Source of the DNA: Vicinamibacterales bacterium
GTDB taxonomy: Bacteria; Acidobacteriota; Vicinamibacteria; Vicinamibacterales; 2-12-FULL-66-21
Direction of reading: 5' to 3'
NCBI GenBank assembly: GCA_036496585.1
Contig: DASXLB010000073.1
Span: 1 to 64,000 of the forward strand
DNA length: 64,000 nucleotides
A program made the translations under genes and the position numbers. Positions 14,476-22,938 of the stretch are shown here, piece after piece. Under the pieces are notes generated by a model. It worked only from the letters and a program-made list of their open reading frames with translations. It did not search any database and was not told the origin of the DNA. Numbering within the stretch: the stretch's first letter is position 1; the number at the start of each line of letters is the position of its first letter.

Positions 14476-15939
14476 TCAGCGCAGCGATGCGCGCGTGGTG
14501 GCCGGCTCGATCACGACGAGCGAGAGCAGCAGCAGGAGCGACGTCACGATGAACTGCGCCGCGGTCGCGTCGTGAAAGCCGGCGAGCGCGATGCCCGTGC
14601 CGAGGAGCGCCAGGCACTGCAGGGACTCGGAGGCGACGATCCATGGCCAGACCCGCGACCGAAGGGCGGAGAGCGACCCGCGATCCACCTGCGACACGAA
14701 CCAGAGGTGCAGCCGCAGCGTCGTGCAGATCGTCGCCAGCACGAGGATGACGAAGAACACCCAGGAGCCGGACGCGCCGAGATAGCCCTTCCGCAATCCG
14801 AGCGTGACGACGTTGACGATGGTGATGGCGGCGACGGCGATCTGGTGAAACTGCCACCACCAGGCGCGGTGGCGCTCCGCTGCCGCGGCCGGAATCGCGG
14901 CCGGCCCGTCCGCGGCGCGGAGTGCGGCGAGCAGCTCCGTGCCGGAGGGGAAGCGCTGCCCGGCATCGCCGCGCAGACAACGCCGCACCACGGCGTCGAG
15001 CGCCGGCGGCGACAGCGTCCGCGACAAGGGCGACCGATCCGCGACCAGACGCTCGAGGAGCGCGGCGGGATCGCTGCCGCCGAACGGATGTTCGCCGGCG
15101 GCCAGCTCGTAGGCGATCACCCCGAATGCGAAGACGTCCGCGCGCCCGTCCGCCGGCTCGCCGCGCAGCTGCTCCGGCGCCATGTAGCCGGGGGTGCCGG
15201 GGGCGGTGCCGGTCAGCGTGAGCGCCGGCGCCGCGGGCGAGGCCGACAGGCTGCGCGCGATGCCGAAGTCGACGACCTTCACGCGTTCGTCGCTGGCGAT
15301 CAGGACGTTCTCGGGCTTCAGATCGCGGTGCACGATGCCCTGTCGGTGGGCGGCGTCGAGCGCTTCGGCGAGCTGCTTCAGGATGTCCAGCGTCCGCCCC
15401 GCAGGCAGCGGTCCGGCGGCCAGCGCCTGGCGCAGCGTGACGCCGCGCACCAGCTCGCTCGCCAGCACCAGCTCGCCGTCGAACTCCTCGAGGGCATAGA
15501 CCGTCGCGATCGAGGGGTGTGACAGTGCTGCCGCGGCACGCGCTTCGCGTGAGAGGCGCACCCGCGCTCGCGCGTCGCCGCTCACTGCATGCGCCAGTAC
15601 CTTGAGCGCCACCGTCCGGCCGAGCCGCTCGTCGAGCGCGGCGTAGACGACGCCCATGCCGCCGCGGCCGAGTTCCTCCTGCACCTGATAGGGGCCGATC
15701 CGCGCGCCGCGCCGGGCTGGTTCCGCGTCGGGCTCGCTGAGGAGATCGGGGACCGCGGCCCAGGCCGGCTGTTCGAGAAAGCCGGGCGCGCCGTCGTGCG
15801 CCTGCAGCAGCGCGCGGACTTCCTCCGCGAGCGACGGATCGCTGGCGGCGGTGCGGGCGAGCAGACGCGCGCGGGCCCCGGCGTCGAGCGGGAGCGCTTC
15901 GTCGAAAAGCGCGCCGACCCGGTCCCAGTCGGCCGTCAG
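14476..15939 (-). CDS. Transmembrane Ser/Thr protein kinase with a likely CTG start
   Basis: The kinase is 487 residues if it starts at CTG 15939. No ATG or GTG exists between the sigma-factor stop and the first GTG at 15684, which is already inside the kinase fold. The codons after the CTG give a typical Acidobacteria kinase N-terminus (TADWDRVGALFDEAL, then EVRALLQAHDGAPGFLEQP). The CTG overlaps the sigma stop as CTGA, copying the ATGA pattern used elsewhere. The kinase domain is complete: glycine loop GRGGMG, VALK, HRDLKPEN, DFGIA, APE. After it come about four C-terminal membrane helices. Coupling to the sigma gene suggests a shared signalling unit, perhaps with the kinase acting on the sigma factor. 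Confidence 0.85.
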   Translation of the reverse strand: MTADWDRVGALFDEALPLDAGARARLLARTAASDPSLAEEVRALLQAHDGAPGFLEQPAWAAVPDLLSEPDAEPARRGARIGPYQVQEELGRGGMGVVYAALDERLGRTVALKVLAHAVSGDARARVRLSREARAAAALSHPSIATVYALEEFDGELVLASELVRGVTLRQALAAGPLPAGRTLDILKQLAEALDAAHRQGIVHRDLKPENVLIASDERVKVVDFGIARSLSASPAAPALTLTGTAPGTPGYMAPEQLRGEPADGRADVFAFGVIAYELAAGEHPFGGSDPAALLERLVADRSPLSRTLSPPALDAVVRRCLRGDAGQRFPSGTELLAALRAADGPAAIPAAAAERHRAWWWQFHQIAVAAITIVNVVTLGLRKGYLGASGSWVFFVILVLATICTTLRLHLWFVSQVDRGSLSALRSRVWPWIVASESLQCLALLGTGIALAGFHDATAAQFIVTSLLLLLSLVVIEPATTRASLR

Positions 15940-16571
15940 GCCTGCAGCTCCCTGGCCAGCCAGGCGCGCGCCAGCGCCCAGCGTCGTTTGACGGTGGCGG
16001 GGGAGAGGTGCATCGCCTCGGCGGTCTCCTCGATCGACAGCCCGCCAAAGAAACGGAGTTCGACGAGCCGCGCCTGATCGGCGTCCAGCGCGGCGAGACG
16101 CTCCAGCGCGGCGTCCAGCGTCACGAGCTCGAAGCCACGCGCCTCGGCCGCCGCCGGCAGCGCCTCGTCGAAGGTGACGCGCGGCGCGCCGCCGCCGCGT
16201 TTGAGCGCGTCGCGCGCCCGCGCCCGCTCGACCAGCACCTGCCGCATGGTGTGCGCCGCGATCGCGCAGAAGTGCGCGCGGTTCTGCCAGCGCTCGGGGC
16301 GATCCTTCTGGAGCTTGAGATACGCCTCGTGCACGAGCGCGGTCGGCTGCAGGGTCTGGCCCGGACGCTCGCCGCGCAGGTAGTGCGCGGCGAGGCGGCG
16401 CAGCTCGGCGTAGACCGCCGGCAGCAGTGCGTCCGCGTCCGGCGGCCCGCCCGGGCCGCCCGGCCCGCCTCGGCCGCGCGGGCCGCCGGACGCGACCGGT
16501 TCGGCCGCTCGCGGCGCCGCCCGTGTGCCCGCTCCGCGCGCCGCGCTCCGTCCGCTCGTTCGCCTCTGCAT
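15936..16571 (-). CDS. ECF sigma factor of the Acidobacteria/Planctomycete type (TIGR02999-like)
   Basis: This 211-residue sigma factor starts at MQRRTSGRSAARG. Its first 45 residues are low-complexity (Arg/Gly/Pro/Ala), so the core begins near DADALLPAVYAELRRLA. Region 2 contains the LQPTALVHEAYLKL motif characteristic of this ECF family. Region 4 is the HTH ELRFFGGLSIEETAEAM ... LSPATVKRRW that reads the -35 element. These sigma factors usually sit beside Ser/Thr kinases instead of anti-sigma factors, as here, with CTGA overlap to the kinase. A shorter true start inside the low-complexity part cannot be excluded. Confidence 0.92.
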   Translation of the reverse strand: MQRRTSGRSAARGAGTRAAPRAAEPVASGGPRGRGGPGGPGGPPDADALLPAVYAELRRLAAHYLRGERPGQTLQPTALVHEAYLKLQKDRPERWQNRAHFCAIAAHTMRQVLVERARARDALKRGGGAPRVTFDEALPAAAEARGFELVTLDAALERLAALDADQARLVELRFFGGLSIEETAEAMHLSPATVKRRWALARAWLARELQA

Positions 16572-16594
16572 GTGAGCCGGCGTGCCGCCGCCTG

Positions 16595-17107
16595 CTAGCT
16601 GCGTTCGATGGTGATCGTCTTGATGGTCACCGGGGTGACCGGCTTGTCCTGACGTCCGGTCGGCACGGCCCCGATCTTCTTCACGACGTCCATCCCCTCG
16701 ACCACTTCCCCGAACACCGAGTGGCGGTTGTCGAGGTGCGGTGTCGGTCCGAGCGTGATGAAGAACTGGCTGCCGTTGGTGTTCGGCCCCGCGTTGGCCA
16801 TCGACAGGATGCCGGCCTTGACGTGACGCAGGGTCGGATGGAACTCGTCGGCGAAGTTGTAGCCGGGGCCGCCGGTCCCCTGTCCGAGGCGATCGCCCCC
16901 CTGGATCATGAAGCCGTTGATCACGCGATGGAAGATGACGCCATCGTAGAACGGCGTCTTGCGGCGCTCGCCGGTGGCGGGGTCGCGCCACTCCTTGCTC
17001 CCCTCGGCCAGCCCGACGAAATTGGCGACGGTGTTGGGCGCCTGCTCGTCGAACAGCTGGATCTTGAAATTGCCTTCGGATGTCTCGACATTCGCGTAAG
17101 TGGCCAC
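16595..17107 (-). CDS. Cyclophilin-type peptidyl-prolyl isomerase
   Basis: The protein is 170 residues with a GTG start at 17107. It is preceded closely by GGAGGA and gives the standard opening ATYANVETSEGNFKIQLF. The frame is open to 17317, but that extension overlaps the blaI promoter and is not protein-like. Cyclophilin marks are FHRVINGFMIQGGD (catalytic Arg), GTGGPGYNFADEF, SMANAGPNTNGSQFFIT and HSVFGEVVEGMDVV. It has no signal peptide, so it should act in the cytoplasm on prolyl bonds during folding. It precedes the sigma-kinase pair by 23 bases and may share a transcript. The family is ubiquitous. Confidence 0.95.
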   Translation of the reverse strand: MATYANVETSEGNFKIQLFDEQAPNTVANFVGLAEGSKEWRDPATGERRKTPFYDGVIFHRVINGFMIQGGDRLGQGTGGPGYNFADEFHPTLRHVKAGILSMANAGPNTNGSQFFITLGPTPHLDNRHSVFGEVVEGMDVVKKIGAVPTGRQDKPVTPVTIKTITIERS

Positions 17108-17191
17108 GGGTCCTCCACTCGGAATACTGCCATACTGCGCGAGCCGCTGTCCCGGGAACTTCTGACGGGACGGCGGCGTGGCATCGGCTCT

Positions 17192-17233
17192 ACGAAGATC
17201 TTCGTTGACACTACGAAGCCATTCGTAGATACT
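17192..17233 (+). promoter_or_regulatory. BlaI-type operator and promoter of the blaI-M56 operon
   Basis: A near-consensus promoter consists of TTGACA (17205-17210), a 17-base spacer and GATACT (17228-17233). Two dyads lie over it. ACGAAGATCTTCGT (17192-17205) is a perfect 14-base palindrome ending at the -35. TACGAA-GCCA-TTCGTA (17212-17227) fills the spacer. Both share the half-site ACGAA. A repressor bound to both would block polymerase. BlaI-family proteins bind such paired dyads, so these are the likely autoregulatory operators. Confidence 0.8.
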
Positions 17234-17250
17234 CGGCTCCGTCCGAGACG

Positions 17251-17670
17251 ATGACCAAATCCTCCATCCCGCGCCCGACCGACGCCGAACTCGCCATTCT
17301 TCGCGTGCTGTGGACACGCGGACCGAGCACCGTGCGCCAGGTGCACGAGCAGCTGGCGCGCGACCGAACGGCCGGCTACACCACGTCGCTCAAGCTGCTG
17401 CAGATCATGACCGACAAGGGGCTCGTCGAACGGGACGAGCGCGATCGCACGCACGTCTATCGGGCGCGCCTTGCCGAGGAACAGACGCAGCGGCAGCTGA
17501 TTCGCGATCTCGTCGACCGCGCCTTCGGCGGCTCGGCGACGAAGCTGGTACTGCAGGCGCTGAACGCCAGGCGCGCGTCACCCGAAGAGCTGCGCGACAT
17601 CCGCAAGGCGATCGACCAGGCGAAAGCCAGGGCGGGCGCAGACAAGGAGACCGGCGATGAGCGTGATTGA
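17251..17670 (+). CDS. blaI: BlaI/MecI-family transcriptional repressor
   Basis: This 139-residue repressor has the BlaI winged helix: PTDAELAILRVLWTRGPSTVRQVHEQL, then a recognition helix TTSLKLLQIMTDKGLVERDE. The C-terminal half is the helical dimerisation region in which the M56 partner of such systems cleaves or inactivates the repressor. Its stop overlaps the M56 start by 14 bases. The dyads over its promoter are its likely operators. The system need not sense beta-lactams: the partner has no penicillin-binding sensor domain. Confidence 0.94.
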   Translation: MTKSSIPRPTDAELAILRVLWTRGPSTVRQVHEQLARDRTAGYTTSLKLLQIMTDKGLVERDERDRTHVYRARLAEEQTQRQLIRDLVDRAFGGSATKLVLQALNARRASPEELRDIRKAIDQAKARAGADKETGDERD

Positions 17671-20263
17671 GATCTGGCTCCGGCAGCCGGCGGCCCAGGC
17701 GATCGGCTGGGCGCTCGTGCAATTCCTCTGGCAGGGGGCCGCGATCGGCGTGGTCGCGGCGCTGGCGCTCGCGGCCCTGCGGCGCAGCGCCGCCGACGTC
17801 CGCTACGTGGTCTCGTCCATCGCGCTCGCGTTGATGTTGACGCTGCCGGTGGTGACCGGGGTTCAGCGCTATCAGGCGCTCCGCGGTCAGGCCGCGTCGC
17901 AAGGCGCGACCGCCTTCCGGAACGGTGTTGCGGCCGGCGACGGTTTCCGCATGACGTTGGATCGGATCGGCATCAGCGGGATCGCGGGATCGCCGGCGCC
18001 GTTCGGGCGCCAGCCGATCGCGCCGCGTCCGATCGACTGGACCGTGGTGATCGACGTGGCGCCCGTCGTCTGGAGCGTCGGCGTGCTGCTGCTCACGCTG
18101 CGGCTGCTGACCGGCTGGGTATGCGCGCAGCGTCTGCGGACGCACGGCGTCACACCCGCCGATGAGCCCTGGCGCGCCATGACCGCGCGGCTGGCGCGGC
18201 GGCTGCACATCGCGCGAGCTGTCACCCTGCTCGAGTCGTCGCTGGTGGACGTGCCGACGGTGATCGGTTTCCTCAAACCGGTCGTCCTCCTGCCGGCCAG
18301 CACGATCGCCGGGCTCACGCCGCAGCAGGTCGAAGCCATCCTGGCGCACGAGCTGGCACACGTCCGCCGTCACGATTACCTCGTCAACCTGGTGCAGACG
18401 CTCGTCGAGACGATCCTCTTCTATCACCCGGCGGTATGGTGGCTCTCGGGACGGCTCCGCGTCGAGCGCGAACACTGCTGCGACGATCTGGCGGTGAGCC
18501 TCTGCGGCGATCCGGTGACGTACGCGGCGGCGCTCGCCGACCTGGAGGCGCTGCGATCGTCGGATCCGCTACGCGTGCCCCGCATCGCGATGGCGGCGAC
18601 GGGCGGATCGCTCCTGCTGCGGATCCGGCGGCTGCTCGGCGCGCCGTCGCCGCAGTCGAGCCGCGGACCGGCGTGGCTCGCCGGGACGGTGGCGCTCCTG
18701 CTGGCCGGCGGGATCGCCGCGAGCGCCCAACGCGATCAGTCTGATCCCGGCTCGCCGCGGCCGGTCGTGGCGGTGCCGCACACCACGGCGGTCATGGCAA
18801 ATGCGCCGGCGATCGCGAGGCCGTCGCCTCTGTCGACGAGCGCGTCGGCCCCCGCCGTCGCCGCCGCGTCGGCATCGGTCCCGGCCGTCGCGTCCGCAGC
18901 GGCGCCGCCCGCAACACCCACACCGGCGCTGGCTGGCGCTTCGGCCGCGGCGACGGCTGCGGCCGCGGCCTCGAGCGCCGCGTCGCAGCAGGTCAGCGTC
19001 AGCCGCGAATCGAATCGCTCCAGCGGCAGCTGGAGCTGGTCTCACGACGGCGACAAGCTCGAGGTCAGCTACGACGGCTCGTTCGAGTTCACCGACGACG
19101 ATAGCGACGTGCGCCAACTGTCGGCGGGCGGCTGGCTGAAGGTCTCGGACGGACGGTGGCTCGGCCGCCACTCGGTCGAAATCAAGGAGCGCAACGGTGC
19201 GCTCGAGCGCCGCTATTACGTCAACGCCGCCGAACGGCCGTTCGAGCCGGAGGGGCGCGCCTGGCTCCATGAGAACCTGCCCCGGTTCATCAAGAACAGC
19301 GGCTTCGGCGCCGACGCACGCGTCGCGCGACTCCTCAAGAGCGGCGGGCCGGCCGCGGTGTTGTCAGAGATCGGCCGTCTCGAATCAGGTTATGTCCAGG
19401 GCGTCTATTTCCGGGAGCTGTTCAAGCAGGGGTCGCTGACGCCCGACCAGTACCGCGAGGCGATGACGGTCGCCGCCCGCGGCATGCGGTCGTCGCCGTA
19501 CGAGCTGGCGCAGCTCCTGGTCGCCGTCGCCGACAAACTCCCCGCCGACGAGGCGTCGCGGGCCGCTTACTTCCAGGCCGCGGCGGCGGTCGCCTCCGAC
19601 TACGACCGGCGGCGCGTCTACTCGGCGATGCTGAAGCGCGGCCCCGTGTCTTCGGCGATTCTCGGTGAGATCCTGACGAGCGCCCGATCGATCGGCTCCG
19701 ACTACGATCTGTCGGAACTGCTCCGGCAGCTGCTCGCGCAGCAGACGATCGACGACCGCAACCGCGACGCCTTCTTCGCCGCGGTCGCGACCATCGGCGG
19801 CAGCTACGAGCGTCATCGCGTGCTGAGCGCCGTGCTCAGCGGCCAGCGTCCGACCGATCCGGCGCTGCTCGCCGGGGCGCTGACATCGGCGACGCACGCC
19901 GGCGGCGACTACGAGACCTCACAGTTCCTGCAGGACGTTCTGCGTCGGAACAGCGTCGAAGGCACCATCCGCACGCCGTTCTTCACGGCCGTCGATACGA
20001 TCGGCGGCGAGTACGAGCGCGGCCGCGTGCTGCAGGACGTGGTGCGGCGCAGCGGCGCCGACGGCGACACGCTGCGCGCGGTTCTGCAGTCGTCGCGCAA
20101 GTTGAGCGGCTATGAGCTCTCGCAGCTGCTCCAGCTCGTGGCGCGCACGCAGCCGCTCACCGGCGATCTCCGCGACGTCTACGTCGCCGCCGCCAACCGG
20201 CTCGGCGAGTACGAGCAGACACAGGCGCTCGCGGCGTTGGTGCGGTCAGAGCGGCGCCAGTAG
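17657..20263 (+). CDS. M56 (BlaR1-like) membrane metallopeptidase with a repeat-containing C-terminal sensor
   Basis: The protein is 868 residues. Several membrane helices occupy the first 370 residues and carry the zinc motif HELAH (H231-H235), followed by EREHCCDD with the third ligand Glu. This is the M56 peptidase core that cleaves BlaI repressors. Residues about 380-450 are an Ala/Pro linker. A Trp/Gly beta segment follows (SWSWSHDGDKLEVS). From about 610 there are eight helical repeats of 33-35 residues. Each contains a [SG]-x-Y-[DE] core with Tyr at 615, 649, 683, 717, 752, 786, 819 and 852. The usual BlaR1 penicillin-binding domain is absent, so the signal sensed is different. Confidence 0.92.
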   Translation: MSVIEIWLRQPAAQAIGWALVQFLWQGAAIGVVAALALAALRRSAADVRYVVSSIALALMLTLPVVTGVQRYQALRGQAASQGATAFRNGVAAGDGFRMTLDRIGISGIAGSPAPFGRQPIAPRPIDWTVVIDVAPVVWSVGVLLLTLRLLTGWVCAQRLRTHGVTPADEPWRAMTARLARRLHIARAVTLLESSLVDVPTVIGFLKPVVLLPASTIAGLTPQQVEAILAHELAHVRRHDYLVNLVQTLVETILFYHPAVWWLSGRLRVEREHCCDDLAVSLCGDPVTYAAALADLEALRSSDPLRVPRIAMAATGGSLLLRIRRLLGAPSPQSSRGPAWLAGTVALLLAGGIAASAQRDQSDPGSPRPVVAVPHTTAVMANAPAIARPSPLSTSASAPAVAAASASVPAVASAAAPPATPTPALAGASAAATAAAAASSAASQQVSVSRESNRSSGSWSWSHDGDKLEVSYDGSFEFTDDDSDVRQLSAGGWLKVSDGRWLGRHSVEIKERNGALERRYYVNAAERPFEPEGRAWLHENLPRFIKNSGFGADARVARLLKSGGPAAVLSEIGRLESGYVQGVYFRELFKQGSLTPDQYREAMTVAARGMRSSPYELAQLLVAVADKLPADEASRAAYFQAAAAVASDYDRRRVYSAMLKRGPVSSAILGEILTSARSIGSDYDLSELLRQLLAQQTIDDRNRDAFFAAVATIGGSYERHRVLSAVLSGQRPTDPALLAGALTSATHAGGDYETSQFLQDVLRRNSVEGTIRTPFFTAVDTIGGEYERGRVLQDVVRRSGADGDTLRAVLQSSRKLSGYELSQLLQLVARTQPLTGDLRDVYVAAANRLGEYEQTQALAALVRSERRQ

Positions 20264-20274
20264 AGCGGTCGCGG

Positions 20275-21270
20275 CTACTTCTTCGGCGTCACTTCCTTGA
20301 AGCCGGCCGGGATCGCCAGATCGCTGGCGTCGACCGATTTCGCGATCTCCAGATACTGGTGATGCGTGGTGAAGGGCGTCGAGCGCGAGGAGCTCGAGTC
20401 GCTCTTCTTCATCATCTTGTGCGCGAGCAGGCCGCCGATGCCGCCGCCGGTGGTCGGCTGCGACTGCGATTGCGCCTGCGCCTCCGCCGGATCCTTGACC
20501 GTCTCGAGCGTCATGGTCGTGTCGATGGCGGTGCCGCTCACCTTGTCGCCGTCCTTCTGCATGCGCTCCATCGCCTTGCCGAAGAGCGGCAGCGACGCCA
20601 TGACCTGCGCCATCTGCTCGGGAGACATCGACGGCAGCCCCGTCCCCTCGTGGAGCTGCTTCCAGTAGCGCGCGTTGAAATCCTGGAGTTCGCGGAGCTC
20701 CGGCACGCGCGGCGCCAGCCACATGTCATTCGTCATCACCATGCCGCCGCCCTGATCGAGCGTCATGCCCTTCTGGCGGACGGTGACGATGACGAGCGTC
20801 TCTTTCGTGTCGTAGCCGAGCAGCTGCTTCTTCTGGCCGGTTTCCTTGACGTCGAAGTCGATCTCGTATTCCTTCTGGGGCTGCTGCGGCTCGCCCTTCG
20901 GCTGCTGCGGCTCCTGCTTCTCCTGCTGGGCCTTCGCCTTGTCCATGCTGTCGCGCCATTCCTGGCGGATCTGCTCGAAGGTCTTGACCGAGTATTCCTT
21001 CTTCTTCATGTCGAGCGAGTAGACCTTCTCTTCCGAGAGATCGATGATCTCTCCGGTCGCCTCGTTCGTCGTGGCCTTCCGGTTGCCCTTGACGGCCGCG
21101 GTGTTGACGACGCCTTCCTTGGCGGCTTTGGTCCTGTTGAGGAAAAAGCCGAGCATCCCCTCGGCGTGCATGTTGGTTTGTTCCTTCGTCTTGACATCGG
21201 CGAAGGGATGCGCCAACGCGAACGTGAACAGGGGGAGAGCGACTACTGCGATCCAAGCGAGGCGTTTCAT
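20275..21270 (-). CDS. Secreted protein of unknown function, DUF4412-like
   Basis: The protein is 331 residues from MKRLAWIAVVAL, with GGAGGTCACGG immediately before; the open frame beyond this start is not used. A signal peptide (about 1-20) is followed by a beta/alpha region (EEKVYSLDMKKKEYSV) that resembles the DUF4412 domain. There is a Gln/Pro/Glu-rich linker near 120-140, then YEIDFDVKETGQKKQLLG and a helical part. It may be a periplasmic binding or chaperone-like protein; there is no catalytic motif. The gene ends 11 bases from the M56 stop, converging on it. -10-like TACAAT lies further upstream. Confidence 0.75.
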   Translation of the reverse strand: MKRLAWIAVVALPLFTFALAHPFADVKTKEQTNMHAEGMLGFFLNRTKAAKEGVVNTAAVKGNRKATTNEATGEIIDLSEEKVYSLDMKKKEYSVKTFEQIRQEWRDSMDKAKAQQEKQEPQQPKGEPQQPQKEYEIDFDVKETGQKKQLLGYDTKETLVIVTVRQKGMTLDQGGGMVMTNDMWLAPRVPELRELQDFNARYWKQLHEGTGLPSMSPEQMAQVMASLPLFGKAMERMQKDGDKVSGTAIDTTMTLETVKDPAEAQAQSQSQPTTGGGIGGLLAHKMMKKSDSSSSRSTPFTTHHQYLEIAKSVDASDLAIPAGFKEVTPKK

Positions 21271-21420
21271 TCCGTGACCTCCAGATTTGGGGGGGCGGGT
21301 TATTGTACACGCCTTACGAAACGCGGCGTCCGGTGACGCGGCGCGAAAGCAGTGGTCCGCAACCCGTTGGGGAAACGTGGCGGCGCCCGGCGTCGTATTT
21401 GCTGTTCGTCTTCCTGACCT

Positions 21421-21885
21421 ATGACACCAGGGTTCGTCCGCTCGGTCCGCTCGGTCCTTCTCGTGGTGCTGGTCGCACTGGTCGGCATGCAGCTCGTGCG
21501 GCCGGACCGGACGAACCCACCGGCCGACCCCGCCCACTCGCTGCTGCGCAAGGCGCCGTCGGACGTCGCCGCCATTCTCGATCGGTCGTGCCGCGACTGT
21601 CACTCCAGCGAGACGCGCTGGCCGCTCTACAGCCAGGTGGCGCCGATGTCGTGGCTGGTCGCCGGGCACGTGCACGGCGGACGCGACCGCTTCAACTACT
21701 CGGCCTGGACGACCTACGACAGCGACGAGCAGGACAAACTGCTCGGCAGCATGTGCACGTTGACCAAGCGGGGGCGCATGCCGCTGCCGTCGTACCTGCT
21801 GATCCACCGCGCCGCCCGCCTGTCGCCGGCGGACGTGACGGCGATCTGCGCCTGGTCCGAGAAAATGCGGGATACTCTCCAGTGA
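21421..21885 (+). CDS. Haem-binding domain protein (PF14376-like)
   Basis: The 154-residue protein has an N-terminal hydrophobic signal/anchor (about 10-24) and a haem site CRDCH within LDRSCRDCHSSETRW. It continues PLYSQVAPMSWLVAGHVHGGR and later TKRGRMPLPSYL, which are conserved marks of the haem-binding domain family (Haem_bd). It is probably a periplasmic mono-haem electron-transfer or sensor protein. It lies 12 bases upstream of the RidA-like gene on the same strand, so a shared transcript is likely. Confidence 0.9.
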   Translation: MTPGFVRSVRSVLLVVLVALVGMQLVRPDRTNPPADPAHSLLRKAPSDVAAILDRSCRDCHSSETRWPLYSQVAPMSWLVAGHVHGGRDRFNYSAWTTYDSDEQDKLLGSMCTLTKRGRMPLPSYLLIHRAARLSPADVTAICAWSEKMRDTLQ

Positions 21886-21897
21886 GGGTCATGCCGC

Positions 21898-22938
21898 ATG
21901 CCGCCGCCCGTCTTCGTCTCCGCGATCGCCGCGCCTGACGCGGGTCCCGACATCGCCGCGCAGATGGCGATGACGCTGGCGCGTCTCGACGAGCGGCTCC
22001 GCACCCAACACTCGTCACTCGCCGACGCCGTCGCGATCACCGTCTACCTCCGCAGCGCGGCCGACTTCGCGGCGATGAACGACACGTATCGCCAGGCCTG
22101 GAGAGGGCTGCCGCCGACCCGTACCACCCTCGTCGCGCCACTGGTCACCAAGGACGCGCTCGTCGAGGTATCGGCGGTCGCCGCCGCGGCGGGCAGCGAA
22201 CGGCGGCTCGTGCATCCGCCTGGCTGGTCGACGTCGCCCAACCCGTACTCCTACGCGCTGCGCAGCGGCGACACGCTGTTTCTGTCGGGCCTCATCGCCA
22301 GGAACGGACGCGACAACAGCGTCGTCGCCGGCGACATCACGGTTCAGACGAAGGCGGTGCTCGACAACGCCCGAGAGCTGCTCGACGCCGCCGGGTTGAG
22401 CCTCGAGCATGTCGTCAGCGCGCGTGTCTTCCTGACCGATCTCGCCGACTTCGCCGCGATGAACCTGGTCTACCGCGAGGCGTTCGCCTCGGCGCCGCCG
22501 GCTCGCGCCACGGTCGGCGCCGCGCTCACCGGCCCGGCGTACAAGGTGGAAATGACCTTTGTCGCGTCGGCCGGCGCGCGGCGGGTCATCGCCGGCGAGG
22601 GGACGCCGAACCCGAACCTGAGCGCCGCGATCGTCGCCGGCGATACCGCATACCTCTCCGGCCTGCTCGCCGACGCGCCGGTCGCCGCCAGCGTTGACGC
22701 CGCGGCGCAGGCGCAGAGCGTGGTACGCAGGATCGACGGGCTGCTCGGCGGGTGCGGTCTGTCGCGCGGCGACGTTCGTGATCTCCTCGTCTATGCGACC
22801 GACGACGAGTCGGCGCGTGCGGCGGTCGACGAGTGCCGCCGCAGCTTCGGCGTCCGGGCCGCGATCACGCCGGTGCGGGCGGCGCTGGTCCTGGCGGGCG
22901 CGCGCGTCGAGATCATGACCGTGGCGGCCCGGCCGTGA
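21898..22938 (+). CDS. Triple-domain RidA-like protein
   Basis: This 346-residue protein contains three RidA (YjgF) folds in tandem. About residues 1-100 open VFVSAIAAPDAGPDIAAQM and contain SLADAVAITVYL. About 110-225 contain SGDTLFLSGLIARNG and LSLEHVVSARVFLTD. About 230-345 contain AGDTAYLSGLLADAP and GLSRGDVRDLLVY. Single-domain RidA proteins are about 130 residues and form trimers; a triple fusion could make the trimer in one chain. The catalytic Arg that contacts the imine/enamine (PPTRTTL, PPARATV, TPVRAALV) is kept in each. It deaminates reactive imines in known relatives. Its stop overlaps the FdhD start as GTGA. Confidence 0.85.
   Translation: MPPPVFVSAIAAPDAGPDIAAQMAMTLARLDERLRTQHSSLADAVAITVYLRSAADFAAMNDTYRQAWRGLPPTRTTLVAPLVTKDALVEVSAVAAAAGSERRLVHPPGWSTSPNPYSYALRSGDTLFLSGLIARNGRDNSVVAGDITVQTKAVLDNARELLDAAGLSLEHVVSARVFLTDLADFAAMNLVYREAFASAPPARATVGAALTGPAYKVEMTFVASAGARRVIAGEGTPNPNLSAAIVAGDTAYLSGLLADAPVAASVDAAAQAQSVVRRIDGLLGGCGLSRGDVRDLLVYATDDESARAAVDECRRSFGVRAAITPVRAALVLAGARVEIMTVAARP

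Noticed and set aside
17251-20263. A beta-lactam resistance system
   Set aside because: The M56 protein lacks a penicillin-binding sensor domain and no beta-lactamase gene is near.
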